From an uncultured Chloroflexota bacterium (lineage in GTDB: Bacteria > Chloroflexota > Anaerolineae > Anaerolineales > Anaerolineaceae): DNA of 64,000 nucleotides. Positions 54,574 to 63,925 of this stretch are shown here, piece after piece (position 1 is the stretch's first letter; each line of letters opens with the position of its first letter). Where the stretch lies: NCBI GenBank assembly GCA_902774215.1, contig CACYHU010000004.1, forward strand, positions 1-64,000, read 5' to 3'. The position numbers and the translations under genes were made by a program. Under the pieces are notes generated by a model that saw only the letters and a list, made by a program, of their open reading frames with translations, was not told the origin of the DNA and did not search any database.

Positions 54574-56124
54574 TCATTTTTTCTGCATGTAATATATGCC
54601 GTCTGCACTCATCTCTGCCGCCCAGCCTGTATAGCCAAGAAAATTGATTTTCCACCATATAGACCCGTTCACACAGTGAGGTCCGTCTGTAATCGTAAAT
54701 TCCTTTCCGGGAAACGCATTCAGCCCTTCAACAGGATTTTTACCGGGCGCTGAGTACATACGCAAGGCACTGATATTGACGATTTCCGCCTTATCACCGG
54801 CAGCCAGGTGCGTCCCGTACAGGCAGTTTCCTACCAGGGTGGTTTTGATGGAAGGCGCAGCGGACGGTTCTGCTGTTCCTTTTGCGATTCCGGACTGCTC
54901 TGCGACAGCAGTTGAGGATTTTTCTGTATATTCTTTTCCTGGACGGCCAATTCCCGCGTCCGCTGAACTTACTCCTGTCTCTGATTTGTGTTTATCAGTA
55001 AAAACGAAATCAACACTGCTCAGCGAATTTCCGGATCGGATATTATTGAAAAGCCCGTATATCGTATAATCATCCGCAGCAATGAAACTCGCTTCCGTTC
55101 TGTTGGCCTGAGCATTCATTTTGCCGTTTTTTGTATAGGCTTCGAGGTTTTGTAATCCGTAAACAGTTTTCAGAGCATTTGTAATGCCGGCAAGACTTGA
55201 CGGTACCGCACTGCCCCAACACATGGTGTACAGACTTCCGGAAACGGTGATCAGTTTTTCATCTGAAAACTCAAATTTATAATATTCTGGTGCGGAATTA
55301 CTGCTTTTCGTCGCTATACTGATATATGAGCTTCCTTTTTTCAGTTCAAATCCGGAAAGTTGTGAAAGAAAATCCAAAACAGTATCATAGGATGTTCCCC
55401 AGTCAAACGCATAGCCAAAAAGGGTATTACTGAATTCATCGGGGGTGATATTTGGTTCAGGATTTAGTTCAGCTTTTGGTTCTTCATTTTCTGTTCCGCC
55501 TGGATCAGAAACCGATTTATCGTTCCGGCTTTCCGTATTACTTTGCAGTTCAGAGTAACTTCTGTCCAGAAGATGAATGGCGGCATAAGGAATATATCCC
55601 CCGTTTTCATCCACTTCGTGAGGATAAACACGGTAAACAGTATCCTGATCTGCCACGATCACGGTTTCGGGATTGTTTTCTGCAAACGAATTGAATTTTT
55701 CATTACCTGTGTATGTCTCAAGACCAGAAAGATTGTATTCAGCTATGAATTTCTCCATAAAGCCGGGCAGGTCCGCATTTTTATTGTTGCTGCTCAGATG
55801 CAAACATTTTATTTCATATAACTGTTCATTCTGAAAAGAAAAATAAAAATGTTCAAAAGCATCCTGAATGCTGACATAGATCTTTTCCAACGTTGTTTCA
55901 TGCCATGTCAGATTCGGAACCTGTACCAGAAAATCATTTACTGTTTCATAGGGTGTACCCCAATTAAAGGCATACCCGACTGTATAAGCATTCAGCTCTG
56001 CAGGCTGAATTTTCGGTTCATAGCTGACAGCCTGTCCGTTTACATGCGGATCAGATGCATATACGCAATTAAATAACGAGCAGATGACCATTATGATCAA
56101 AACAAACAACATATTCTTTTTCAT
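54574..56124 (-). CDS. Secreted protein with two repeated domains and an SH3-like tail
   Basis: The start at 56124 follows AAAGGAT and gives a clear signal peptide (MKKNMLFVLIIMVICSLF, cleaved near YAS-D). Two related domains follow, beginning NAYTVGYAFNWGTPYETVND and NTLFGYAFDWGTSYDTVLDF, separated by a Pro/Glu linker. The last 85 residues read as a bacterial SH3 domain (EIVNISALRMYSAPGKNPV, then WWKINFLGYTGWAAEM). Exported, probably acting at the cell wall. No anchor motif is visible. I do not recognise the repeated domain. The hairpin at 54400-54427 lies downstream. Confidence 0.82.
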   Translation of the reverse strand: MKKNMLFVLIIMVICSLFNCVYASDPHVNGQAVSYEPKIQPAELNAYTVGYAFNWGTPYETVNDFLVQVPNLTWHETTLEKIYVSIQDAFEHFYFSFQNEQLYEIKCLHLSSNNKNADLPGFMEKFIAEYNLSGLETYTGNEKFNSFAENNPETVIVADQDTVYRVYPHEVDENGGYIPYAAIHLLDRSYSELQSNTESRNDKSVSDPGGTENEEPKAELNPEPNITPDEFSNTLFGYAFDWGTSYDTVLDFLSQLSGFELKKGSSYISIATKSSNSAPEYYKFEFSDEKLITVSGSLYTMCWGSAVPSSLAGITNALKTVYGLQNLEAYTKNGKMNAQANRTEASFIAADDYTIYGLFNNIRSGNSLSSVDFVFTDKHKSETGVSSADAGIGRPGKEYTEKSSTAVAEQSGIAKGTAEPSAAPSIKTTLVGNCLYGTHLAAGDKAEIVNISALRMYSAPGKNPVEGLNAFPGKEFTITDGPHCVNGSIWWKINFLGYTGWAAEMSADGIYYMQKK

Positions 56125-56415
56125 GATTGATGATCCTTTCCTTTTTTTCAAAAAATCTGAATTGAATTTTCTCACTTCAATTGTTTACCGAATTGCACTT
56201 ATTTCACCTGTTAATTCTTCCTTTCAATTTGGGTTATCAGTTTTTCTCTTTCATTGAGTTATTGCTGTTTCAACTCCTTTCATGTTTGTTGTTCACTGCG
56301 TTAAGTGTAAGGTCGGCTTACATGAAAAAATCAGGGGAAAATCAGGGCTTTTTCGGAAAGGTTATCGGAGAAATTAATATCCTCCAGTCCGATATATGTT
56401 AAAATATATGACATT

Positions 56416-56583
56416 ATGGAGAAAAAATATAAACCGGGGGACACTGTATATCTCATCAGCAGTGCCCGTTTTATCGAAGAAGCAACTTTACTGAGCGTAA
56501 CGGTGGAACCCGTGTCCGAGAGAACCGGCTGTACAGAACCAGGGCAGAAGCGGAAGCTGTGGTGAAGAAAAATAAAGGGATGT
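56416..56583 (+). pseudogene. Frameshifted small gene
   Basis: Starts MEKKYKPGDTVYLISSARFI and is open to a stop at 56565. The other frame gives GGTRVRENRLYRTRAEAEAV then VKKNKGM before a stop at about 56583, which reads as the natural ending of such a protein. A single frameshift between them probably broke the gene. Function unknown. Confidence 0.4.
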
Positions 56584-56599
56584 GACAGGCAGCTAAACA

Positions 56600-56800
56600 G
56601 TGTTATAATCCATTTTGACCATACACATCCATCCGGGAGCGGGTGGGTGCGTCCGTAAGGATGCGTCTGCAGGAAAGCGTTTCGGCTGGCATAAAAGGGC
56701 TATGCAGATGGCTGCCGGCCGGGATTCTTTTGAAATTTAACATCAATGAATTCCCACCCGCTGCTGGACGGATATGTATTTTACTCAACGGGCATCAACG
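56600..56800 (+). ncRNA. Candidate structured RNA
   Basis: TATAAT at about 56604. AGCGGGTGGG (56638-56647) is perfectly complementary to CCCACCCGCT (56753-56762), closing about 105 nt. Inside are GCGTCC-GTAA-GGATGC (a GNRA-type loop) and GCATA/TATGC hairpins. No reading frame fits. No known RNA family is recognised. Confidence 0.45.
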
Positions 56801-56828
56801 CTTCACATGAGCCTTTCAAATAAAAAAA

Positions 56829-56856
56829 CTCCGTCTGATAACACGATCAGGCGGAG
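56829..56856 (-). terminator. Terminator of the sortase-domain protein gene
   Basis: CTCCGCCTGAT and ATCAGACGGAG on the minus strand pair with one G-U, followed by seven T (56822-56828). It lies 22 bases after the stop codon. Confidence 0.88.
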
Positions 56857-56877
56857 CTTGCTTATTAATTACTTTTT

Positions 56878-59800
56878 TTACAGCGGTTTTGCCGCGACTA
56901 CACGGCGGTTGGCGTACCCGCCTTCCGGACGTTCGTCCTCACAGGTGATGAGCGTCAGCGACTGCGGATCAGAGGCAATGATGCGGTTCACACCGCTGAT
57001 ATCATTTTCCGCTACTTTCATATTTGCATAAACAACGAATACCTGCAGGTTTCCTCTCTCATTACGGACAAAAATACGGTCACCTGCTGTTATTGAATTC
57101 AAGTTTGCAAAGGGCCCGGCTTCTGTCGTATTCAGATGATTATGTCCGGTGAGTACACTTTGTCCTTTTCCGGGCAGCGCGGAACCTTCCAGCAGACCGG
57201 CGTCAGCACCCAGCCAGGTCACAGGATACTCTCCGCCCGCAAACGGAACACTGACAATTTCAGAAGATACGGAAACGGAAGGGATCTCTAGCGTCCGCTT
57301 CAGCGGTTTGTAATTCAGGTCCATCGGTTTTTCCAGCAGCAGGCTGGCTGTGGAGAATCCCGTCTTTGGCAGAGCAATTCCCTCAACCAGGCGGAAAAAG
57401 GTGATGCTGCTGTCGTGATGTGGTTCAGGCTCAGGTTCAGGCTCAGGTTCGGGTCCAGGTCCAGGTTGTTCTGTTTCAGTAAAAATGGCATCGACCGCCA
57501 CATTGGCTGCGGGCATTTTAAAGGATTGCTCGCTTTTGATATCAACGGGGTCTCCGCCATCCGCCGTATAGGTCAGGCTTTCCAGTTCATAACCGGTATC
57601 CGGCTTGACGATCAGCTCGACAGTATTTCCTGCCTGTGCTGGTACAGATTTTCTGACAATAACCTCAACAGTGCCCTTCCCTTCAATCTCCACAGAGATG
57701 GAATAATCCTTCGGATGGACAATGCTCCAGGTGACCGATGCGGAATCACAGTAATTGCCTTTACCGTTCACTTTCACCGTATAGGTTCCTTCTGCTGTTC
57801 CGGAATTTTGACTGTCATCAGCGAAATTATAATCATTTGACTCGAGAACTGTCCCATCTGATAATTTGACCCCGGTCACTGACACCTTTTTCTCTGTTTC
57901 GTCAAACTCGAAGGTCGTTTGATCAAGTATCACTGTAGCCCCGATGATAGACTTCGGCGTGATGGTCGCCTTCACGCCTGTGGGCTGTGCGGAAAGCTCA
58001 TAGTTTCCTGCGTCCGATCCCGTGAGTGACCAGCCGGAGAACGAAACATCCTTATTTTCACCCGCATCCGCATCAGCAAACGCTGCCGTACCTGCCGAAA
58101 CGGTTACGTCGTCGCCGTCAAGCTTGCCCGCGATGTCCGCCGTGCCTGTAACGGTTGCTGCAGTCGTGCCGTCGTATTCCTTATTGGACACCACCAGTCC
58201 CGTTATCGTAACGCTCTTCCTGTTTACTGTAACCATTACCGTGCACGGTACTGGACTATATGATGTATCTGTCGGGGTGAATACAACATCATATTCCGTC
58301 TTATTGCTGTCGGAAACAGCAGGCATTATCGTATCGTTAGCCCACGCGAACGTACCCGCGACATTTCCCGTGCCGCCCGTGAGAGCGCTGTTCGCAAGCT
58401 TCTGTCCATAGGTTATCTCAGAGGCTTTCGGAGCAGCCGTAACCTTTGGCTCGACCTCTGTCGTCACGGTTAGAACTCCATCTTGCGGAGTAATGCTGTA
58501 ATTATCTGTCACAATGCCGCCATCCGCATCCGTGATAACGATGTTTTTCAGTGTGATCGTACCTTCATTAGTGAGAGTATCTGTAGCACTGGAGGTCAGC
58601 GTAACGGCTGATATGCTGTGACCGGCTGCAAGGGAGCCGTTCGTTATGCTTACGTTATCCGCGCCGGATTCAATCGTACCTCCCACTCCGACACTCTGGT
58701 TTTTTGCCTTGACAGTAATGCTCCTGGGCGTGATATTTGCGGTCGCGGTTTTCCGGCTGTCCGCACTTACCGTATAGTTTCCCGAACAATATCCCCCCAG
58801 CTTGATCTCAAGATTAACTGTCTTATTATCTCCCGCTGTAGCATTCTCAAACTGAGCCACGGTGTTCTTTGACGAAACTGTAAGGTTTGTCACCGAAAAG
58901 TTATCCCTGGTCAATACTCCCTCTATTTGAGCATTAACTATTTGAGGATAAACAGCATCGGTAATGAGCGTCGCCGTCTTTGTGCCGTCATATTCCTTGT
59001 TTTTGGCTGTTATACCGGTAACTGTGACCGGTTTCTGTGTGACCTTTGCAATAAGGCTGTTCTGATCAACATAAGGTGCATAGTTATCCTTAGATGTACC
59101 ATCCAGGGTGATCTTTGTAATTGTAACGGGCTTATTATCTCCTGCATCCGCATATTTGAACCTGCCTTCAAGAGAAGCTATACTGATATCATCGCCTGGT
59201 ATGATATCGGACGAGTTCAGAGTGCCTCCGGAAAGTGTTACATCACGTTCGCCGTCGTACTGCTTTTCTGCAGCCGTAATCCCGGAGACGCTGACCTGTC
59301 TTTTGGCGATTGTGACGGTCATGCTGAGGGGTCCGAAAACAGTCGTATTATTATTGTCCGTTATTTTGTACCAGATGCGATGGATCCCGGCATCCCTGGC
59401 GGTGGGAATTTCAGTTGAATAGCTTCCATTTTCTGACAATGCATACTCCGCGGTGTATCCGGAAGGGATCGTTCGCATATCTTTATTTAACAAGCTGTGG
59501 AAATTTCCATTATAGACCAGACCGCTTTTTGCCTCAGGCTGCATGAGCGCAAGCGGAGCACTGGCATAGTCGGTAACAGAATTCGAATCATGCGTATTCT
59601 CTGCAAAAAAATAGATGTGATCAGTGCTGCTGTTGTATTCGTCCGGAAGAAGGAAGGTTACTTCGCCGCTTGCTGTTCCATTACTGTTGAAGATCAAAGA
59701 GGATGGCAGCTTCTCATATTTCGTGATCGTTCTGTTTGTTCCATCATCTCTTACCACCAGCACGCTGACACAATCAGCTGTAATACCATCATCCGGATCC

Positions 59801-60870
59801 TTATCCGTCACGGTAAAGGGAACGGTTACGATACTGTTATCTATGGAGATATTCTGCCCCTGGGTGATGGCAGTCTCAAGCCCGTCATAGATCAGCGTGA
59901 GCTTGTACTTATTATAATATTGACCTCCGCTTTTAACGCGCGTCGAAAGCAGGATCGAATCCAGATCAACGTTTAAAGCAGGGCTGGGACCCGGCCCGCT
60001 ATATTGTACGTAATTTGTAGCGAAGTATCCACCATCAAAGTACCAATTTCCCGGTTCGTTAACGCCGAAGACATATCCACCATGGTTTGGATATTTGGAG
60101 TTATATAAGGGCGATCTAAGCCACCATATACCGGAATACCCAACTTCACGATCATATTTCGTATCATAAGAATCATCGCTTGTTGTTTTTACCCTGCTGA
60201 GGGAACTCGTGTTTTCTGCGGGGTTTACTCCGGATGTAGGAAGGTATCCATAGTCCTGCCTTGACGCTTCCACAGCATCCAGGACAAAAACACGATCGTC
60301 CTTCAGGGGCGCATATCTCACGTTGGGAAATCCCCTCCCATCTTCTGCAACAGGGTCGGGCTTTGTACTGCTTGCGATTCCTTCGATCTCAGCCTTCGAA
60401 AACTGCTTGAGAAAGCCGTTATTTTGGTCATTCAGCCAGGCTTTCAGATCACTGTACTCCCATTCGTTTGCCCTTTCGGCTCCCTGATTGGGATTACCGT
60501 CATTATCAAAATGGATGTGCTCACCTGAAACCAAACCTATAACGCTATCGCTGTCAAGCAGCATGGTGTGTTTTTGGGGAAGTATACCATCGTCTGCGCT
60601 GAAATCAGTTGTATCAGTAACCAGTACACGGAACAGGTGTCCGCCGTAATAAACATAGTTGCCTGTCCAAGCATCACTTTCCTGCCAAGCATTTTGCGGG
60701 TTCGTAATGCCGGAAACGCACACCGAGGTGACTGCAGGATCATACTTATTTACAGTCCCTGGATCGGCGCTCACCCTCAATACCTGTCCGGGCATAAACC
60801 CGGTAAGCACAGCACAAATCAGCATAAGACTGGGCAGAATACCAATAATCCTATTATTCTTCATTCTCAT
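56878..60870 (-). CDS. Giant YDG-repeat surface protein with LPKTG and its own sortase domain
   Basis: 1330 residues. A signal peptide (IIGILPSLMLICAVLTGFMP) is followed by a DUF6273-like N-terminal domain (WWLRSPLYN, GYVFGVNEPG). Several YDG-type repeats, marked by KQYDGERD, KEYDGTKTATL and KEYDGTTAATV, and MBG-like repeats make a long stalk. A Pro/Glu tract precedes LPKTG (1167-1171). The last 150 residues are a class D/F-like sortase domain: TGHNH (catalytic His near 1243), LITCED (Cys near 1310) and RR (near 1322). No membrane helix follows. It could anchor or crosslink surface proteins, perhaps itself. The ATG at 60870 is the likelier of two close starts. Confidence 0.88.
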   Translation of the reverse strand: MRMKNNRIIGILPSLMLICAVLTGFMPGQVLRVSADPGTVNKYDPAVTSVCVSGITNPQNAWQESDAWTGNYVYYGGHLFRVLVTDTTDFSADDGILPQKHTMLLDSDSVIGLVSGEHIHFDNDGNPNQGAERANEWEYSDLKAWLNDQNNGFLKQFSKAEIEGIASSTKPDPVAEDGRGFPNVRYAPLKDDRVFVLDAVEASRQDYGYLPTSGVNPAENTSSLSRVKTTSDDSYDTKYDREVGYSGIWWLRSPLYNSKYPNHGGYVFGVNEPGNWYFDGGYFATNYVQYSGPGPSPALNVDLDSILLSTRVKSGGQYYNKYKLTLIYDGLETAITQGQNISIDNSIVTVPFTVTDKDPDDGITADCVSVLVVRDDGTNRTITKYEKLPSSLIFNSNGTASGEVTFLLPDEYNSSTDHIYFFAENTHDSNSVTDYASAPLALMQPEAKSGLVYNGNFHSLLNKDMRTIPSGYTAEYALSENGSYSTEIPTARDAGIHRIWYKITDNNNTTVFGPLSMTVTIAKRQVSVSGITAAEKQYDGERDVTLSGGTLNSSDIIPGDDISIASLEGRFKYADAGDNKPVTITKITLDGTSKDNYAPYVDQNSLIAKVTQKPVTVTGITAKNKEYDGTKTATLITDAVYPQIVNAQIEGVLTRDNFSVTNLTVSSKNTVAQFENATAGDNKTVNLEIKLGGYCSGNYTVSADSRKTATANITPRSITVKAKNQSVGVGGTIESGADNVSITNGSLAAGHSISAVTLTSSATDTLTNEGTITLKNIVITDADGGIVTDNYSITPQDGVLTVTTEVEPKVTAAPKASEITYGQKLANSALTGGTGNVAGTFAWANDTIMPAVSDSNKTEYDVVFTPTDTSYSPVPCTVMVTVNRKSVTITGLVVSNKEYDGTTAATVTGTADIAGKLDGDDVTVSAGTAAFADADAGENKDVSFSGWSLTGSDAGNYELSAQPTGVKATITPKSIIGATVILDQTTFEFDETEKKVSVTGVKLSDGTVLESNDYNFADDSQNSGTAEGTYTVKVNGKGNYCDSASVTWSIVHPKDYSISVEIEGKGTVEVIVRKSVPAQAGNTVELIVKPDTGYELESLTYTADGGDPVDIKSEQSFKMPAANVAVDAIFTETEQPGPGPEPEPEPEPEPHHDSSITFFRLVEGIALPKTGFSTASLLLEKPMDLNYKPLKRTLEIPSVSVSSEIVSVPFAGGEYPVTWLGADAGLLEGSALPGKGQSVLTGHNHLNTTEAGPFANLNSITAGDRIFVRNERGNLQVFVVYANMKVAENDISGVNRIIASDPQSLTLITCEDERPEGGYANRRVVAAKPL

Positions 60871-61125
60871 AAGCTGTTATCCTTATTCAAAACCTTTTTG
60901 GCTACCGTAGAACCATTTTGACAAATAAAAAACCACCGAAACTGACAAAGGGTATATACAACGGGACATGTTTTCGCAGACGCGTGGTTCCTAATATTTA
61001 TTGATGTGCAAATATTGTTCCAATCAGTCAGATTGTCAAACCCTGTCATCGGCAGCCCAATATTGAACCGGAGGTGCCGATCTATATATTTCTCCTCCAA
61101 AAACAACATCATTTTAAACCAATAA

Positions 61126-61156
61126 ACCGCCGATGGAGGTTCTCCCTGTCGGCGGT
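61126..61156 (-). terminator. Terminator-like hairpin
   Basis: ACCGCCGA and TCGGCGGT are perfect complements, just past the stop of the peptidase-SH3 remnant. A related hairpin follows the duplicated tail at 19603. Confidence 0.65.
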
Positions 61157-61160
61157 ATTT

Positions 61161-61550
61161 CTATTTCACATCTTTCATCATAACGGTTCCATCGGAATCA
61201 GCCCTGACGATCCAGTATCTGCCATCGATCCGCTCCCAAAGCAGTCCATTGGCAGGGCGGCATTCACCGGTTTTCCTGACCCGGACGCCCTGAAGGAACC
61301 AAGTAACGAATCTGCCGGCAGGTTCAAAACGGACATTTGCCCCATCCGCGCAGACGATCTCCGCCCATCCGGACTGTGACATTTCCTGCCCGAAATACGG
61401 CATCGGGTCAATAAACCCGCCATAGCCGTTATTTACATCAAATCCGGGAGGACGGTACCCGTAATGCAGATGCGTCCCGTCGGAATATGGGCCGCCGATG
61501 ACGTTCCCGATATTTCCCATATAGCCTATCAGCTGCGTTTGTTTTCATAT
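61161..61550 (-). pseudogene. 5'-truncated M23 peptidase with SH3-like tail
   Basis: The open part starts just after an in-frame TGA and reads QLIGYMGNIGNVIGG, then GTHLHYGYRPPGF and GFIDPMPYF, which is the C-terminal half of a LytM/M23 endopeptidase with the HxH zinc ligands. An SH3-like tail follows (WAEIVCADGANVRFEPAG, then ECRPANGLLWERIDGRYWIV). The signal peptide and first zinc ligands are missing, so it cannot be an active wall hydrolase. The ATG at 61520 might still be translated. Confidence 0.75.
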
Positions 61551-61606
61551 ATCGACTGAGAAGCTGAAAAAGTAAATCAAAAGAAAATCATTTTGGGATG
61601 TATTTT

Positions 61607-61814
61607 TTCAGGTATAATTAAATCACTATAGGGATTACTCGCAAAAGGGAACAACTCCCGTCATTCCCGCTAAAGAGAACTTTTTATGACAAAGGTTCTT
61701 TTTTTTTAATCATTTGTCATATCTTAGTAGATTTCGAGAGAATTTTACACATTTTTCGGGGGCGGAAAAGCCTTTTTTTTCTTTAAATAGGGCTTCTCCA
61801 GAAAGGAACCTTTC
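61607..61814 (+). promoter_or_regulatory. Promoter and hairpin-rich leader
   Basis: TATAAT at 61613-61618. The leader has a terminator-like hairpin, AAAGAGAAC (61672-61680) with GTTCTTTTT (61695-61703) plus T-run, and a second T8 run after GGCGGAAAAGCC (61761-61772). The AAGCC arm can alternatively pair with GGCTT at 61791-61795. It looks like an attenuated leader; no known riboswitch class is recognised. Confidence 0.5.
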
Positions 61815-62162
61815 ATGGATGTGTCTGACTTTCGTTATCTGCAGATAATATATACAATTTTAGCGGATCATGAAATTGAAAGAATCTCATTTTCTAATTT
61901 CCAATTTCGTCAATTGATTATCAATGGGTTTAAAAACCTGAACATATCAATTCATATCTATGACGAAAGCAATCGCCTTTACACTATTGAACGCACCATA
62001 CTGATATTTTTCCCCGAGAATAACAAAAAGGATAGAGAAAGCGCTGCTTTTCTAAACCGCAGTCTAAAGCATTGTGTGCTTCCGATTCATATTGGTTATG
62101 TAATACCCAATAAAACAGGAGCTTGTGTGATTAGGATCGAACTTCCGGATTTGTATACCTAA
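61815..62162 (+). CDS. Unknown protein upstream of the recombinase (115 aa)
   Basis: Follows AAAGGAA. The protein begins MDVSDFRYLQIIYTILADHE and is a mixed alpha/beta domain, with YTIERTILIFFPENNKKDR in the middle and HIGYVIPNKTGACVIRIELP at the end. I know no family for it. It is the first gene of a set leading into the serine recombinase and has a long, hairpin-rich leader, so its expression may be the control point for the operon. A regulator of excision or integration is a guess from position only. Confidence 0.65.
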   Translation: MDVSDFRYLQIIYTILADHEIERISFSNFQFRQLIINGFKNLNISIHIYDESNRLYTIERTILIFFPENNKKDRESAAFLNRSLKHCVLPIHIGYVIPNKTGACVIRIELPDLYT

Positions 62163-62175
62163 TGCAGGAGGTCAT

Positions 62176-62310
62176 ATGGACCAGAAAGAATTTGACGCAT
62201 ATCCTGTATTTGGTACTGTAAGGCAATTCCTCGATTTGCTCGCATCAATTGCTGCCCGCCAGAATGAAAAGGAAACTGACAATGACACAAACGAATTACC
62301 TGCAAATTGA
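62176..62310 (+). CDS. Small protein overlapping the recombinase start (44 aa)
   Basis: AGGAGG lies directly upstream of the ATG at 62176. Reads MDQKEFDAYPVFGTVRQFLD, then LLASIAARQNEKETDND. It ends 29 bases inside the recombinase gene in another frame, so the two are translationally coupled. No recognised family. Confidence 0.6.
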   Translation: MDQKEFDAYPVFGTVRQFLDLLASIAARQNEKETDNDTNELPAN

Positions 62311-63925
62311 TGTAGGCGCTACTAAACAAGCACGTGCCTATCAGAGAAAGAAAGAAAAGAAAAATACTGAAGAACATAAACAGTTCCAACAGGAAGCTGC
62401 CATATATCTGCGCGTATCATCAGAGATGCAGAAAGAAGGCTTTTCTATTGAAGCGCAAAAGTTGGCATGCCAAAGATGCGTTCAGGAAAAGGGTTATCAT
62501 CTGTCAGAAGATCATATATACATTGATGAAGCATTTACTGCCAAAAATGAAGATCGGCCGGCATTTAGAAAAATGATGGTTGATGCTTATATGAAACAGT
62601 TCTCTCTGATTGTTGTTCACAAGATGGATCGTTTCGAACGGAATGCAGAAGCAAGCGCAAAAACTTCTCGAGAGCTCAAAGCCATCGGGGTTAAGGTCTT
62701 TTCCGCATATGAGAATTTGGAACTTAGTGATGATCTTTTCTGTAAAATACTCAGTGCATTGAATGAACATTACATTGCGAATCTTTCCATGGAAACGGCG
62801 AAGGGAAAACATCAGTCGGCGCGTTCCGGTTATTCAAACTGTTCAAGACCTCCATTTGGATATCGCAAATGGCAGCACGGCGATCCTCCTGAACTGGATA
62901 AAAGAATTTTGATTGTGGATCATCCTGCTGCTGAAGCTGTCAGAGAAATTTTTGAACTGTATGCGACAGGAATGTATTCCTTTATGGACCTTGCTCAATA
63001 TTTAAATGATAAAGGCTTTAGGACCTGTACCGGGAGAGCATTTGGGAAGGAAACGATTCGTTCCATGATGGAAAATGTTGTATATGTTGGCTGTGTTGTC
63101 TACAATAACAGTCTGGAAGAGAAATTTGAAATCTATCCGGGGAAACATGAAGCCATCATACCTATTGACCTTTTTAAAAAAGTGAAAGAAATTCGCAGCC
63201 AGAAAATCATAGCCCATAACACTGCACCTGTTGGTGATGAGAACATAAAAAAATATTGTCTTGTTCAAAATTTAGTATGTTGTGCAGATTGTGGTCAAAG
63301 ACTTCGCGTAAAAAGATCATCTTATAGCGATAATGCCTATCGTTATATAGATTGTGCAACAATTAGAGGACTTACCTGTAAGAATGATGGGAAAAGTGTC
63401 CTTGCACGCAAAGTCGATTCATTGGTTTCTTCCTTTTTGAATAATATTGTGCTCCCTCAAAATTGGGTGAGTGACATAGAAAAGAAAGTATCAAAAGAAG
63501 ATTTGATTCAAAAAATAAACAATCAGATTGAAACTATTAAATCAAGAATGCAGCGAAGAACATTCGCATTTATCAATGGGAAAAGCATTATCTCTGAAAC
63601 AGAATTTGAACGAGAACAATCAAAAGATAATGCGGAAATTGAAGAACTTAAGCGTAAATTACCCAAAGATTCTGTTGCTCTTAATGCACAAATTACACTC
63701 ACAAACTCTCTTATTATGCTTTTTAACCAGGCAACTAAAGCAGAGCAGCATGAAATTGTGCATTATTTATTCAAAAACATTTATATCGATTTAGAAAATT
63801 GCATTCTAACAGGATTTGAGCCAAATCCCGATTATGAATTTTTATTTTCTACTTTGTCAGAACGATGTGGTTGGGCTAAAGTTGAAAATATCTATTACAT
63901 TGAAAGGAAAAAGAATGAAGGCTGA
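62282..63925 (+). CDS. Large serine recombinase
   Basis: 547 residues from the ATG at 62282, with AAGGA eight bases upstream. The catalytic domain reads AAIYLRVSSEMQKEGFSIEA (catalytic Ser near residue 45) and VVHKMDRFERN. A recombinase domain follows (PPFGYRKWQ, GKETIRSMMENVVYVG), then a zinc ribbon with CCADCGQRLRV and a later Cys pair, and a coiled coil. This is the integrase type of Clostridial conjugative elements and phages. It overlaps a small gene at its 5' end and another reading frame at its 3' end, typical of recombinase operons at the edge of such elements. The att site is not visible here. Confidence 0.95.
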   Translation: MTQTNYLQIDVGATKQARAYQRKKEKKNTEEHKQFQQEAAIYLRVSSEMQKEGFSIEAQKLACQRCVQEKGYHLSEDHIYIDEAFTAKNEDRPAFRKMMVDAYMKQFSLIVVHKMDRFERNAEASAKTSRELKAIGVKVFSAYENLELSDDLFCKILSALNEHYIANLSMETAKGKHQSARSGYSNCSRPPFGYRKWQHGDPPELDKRILIVDHPAAEAVREIFELYATGMYSFMDLAQYLNDKGFRTCTGRAFGKETIRSMMENVVYVGCVVYNNSLEEKFEIYPGKHEAIIPIDLFKKVKEIRSQKIIAHNTAPVGDENIKKYCLVQNLVCCADCGQRLRVKRSSYSDNAYRYIDCATIRGLTCKNDGKSVLARKVDSLVSSFLNNIVLPQNWVSDIEKKVSKEDLIQKINNQIETIKSRMQRRTFAFINGKSIISETEFEREQSKDNAEIEELKRKLPKDSVALNAQITLTNSLIMLFNQATKAEQHEIVHYLFKNIYIDLENCILTGFEPNPDYEFLFSTLSERCGWAKVENIYYIERKKNEG

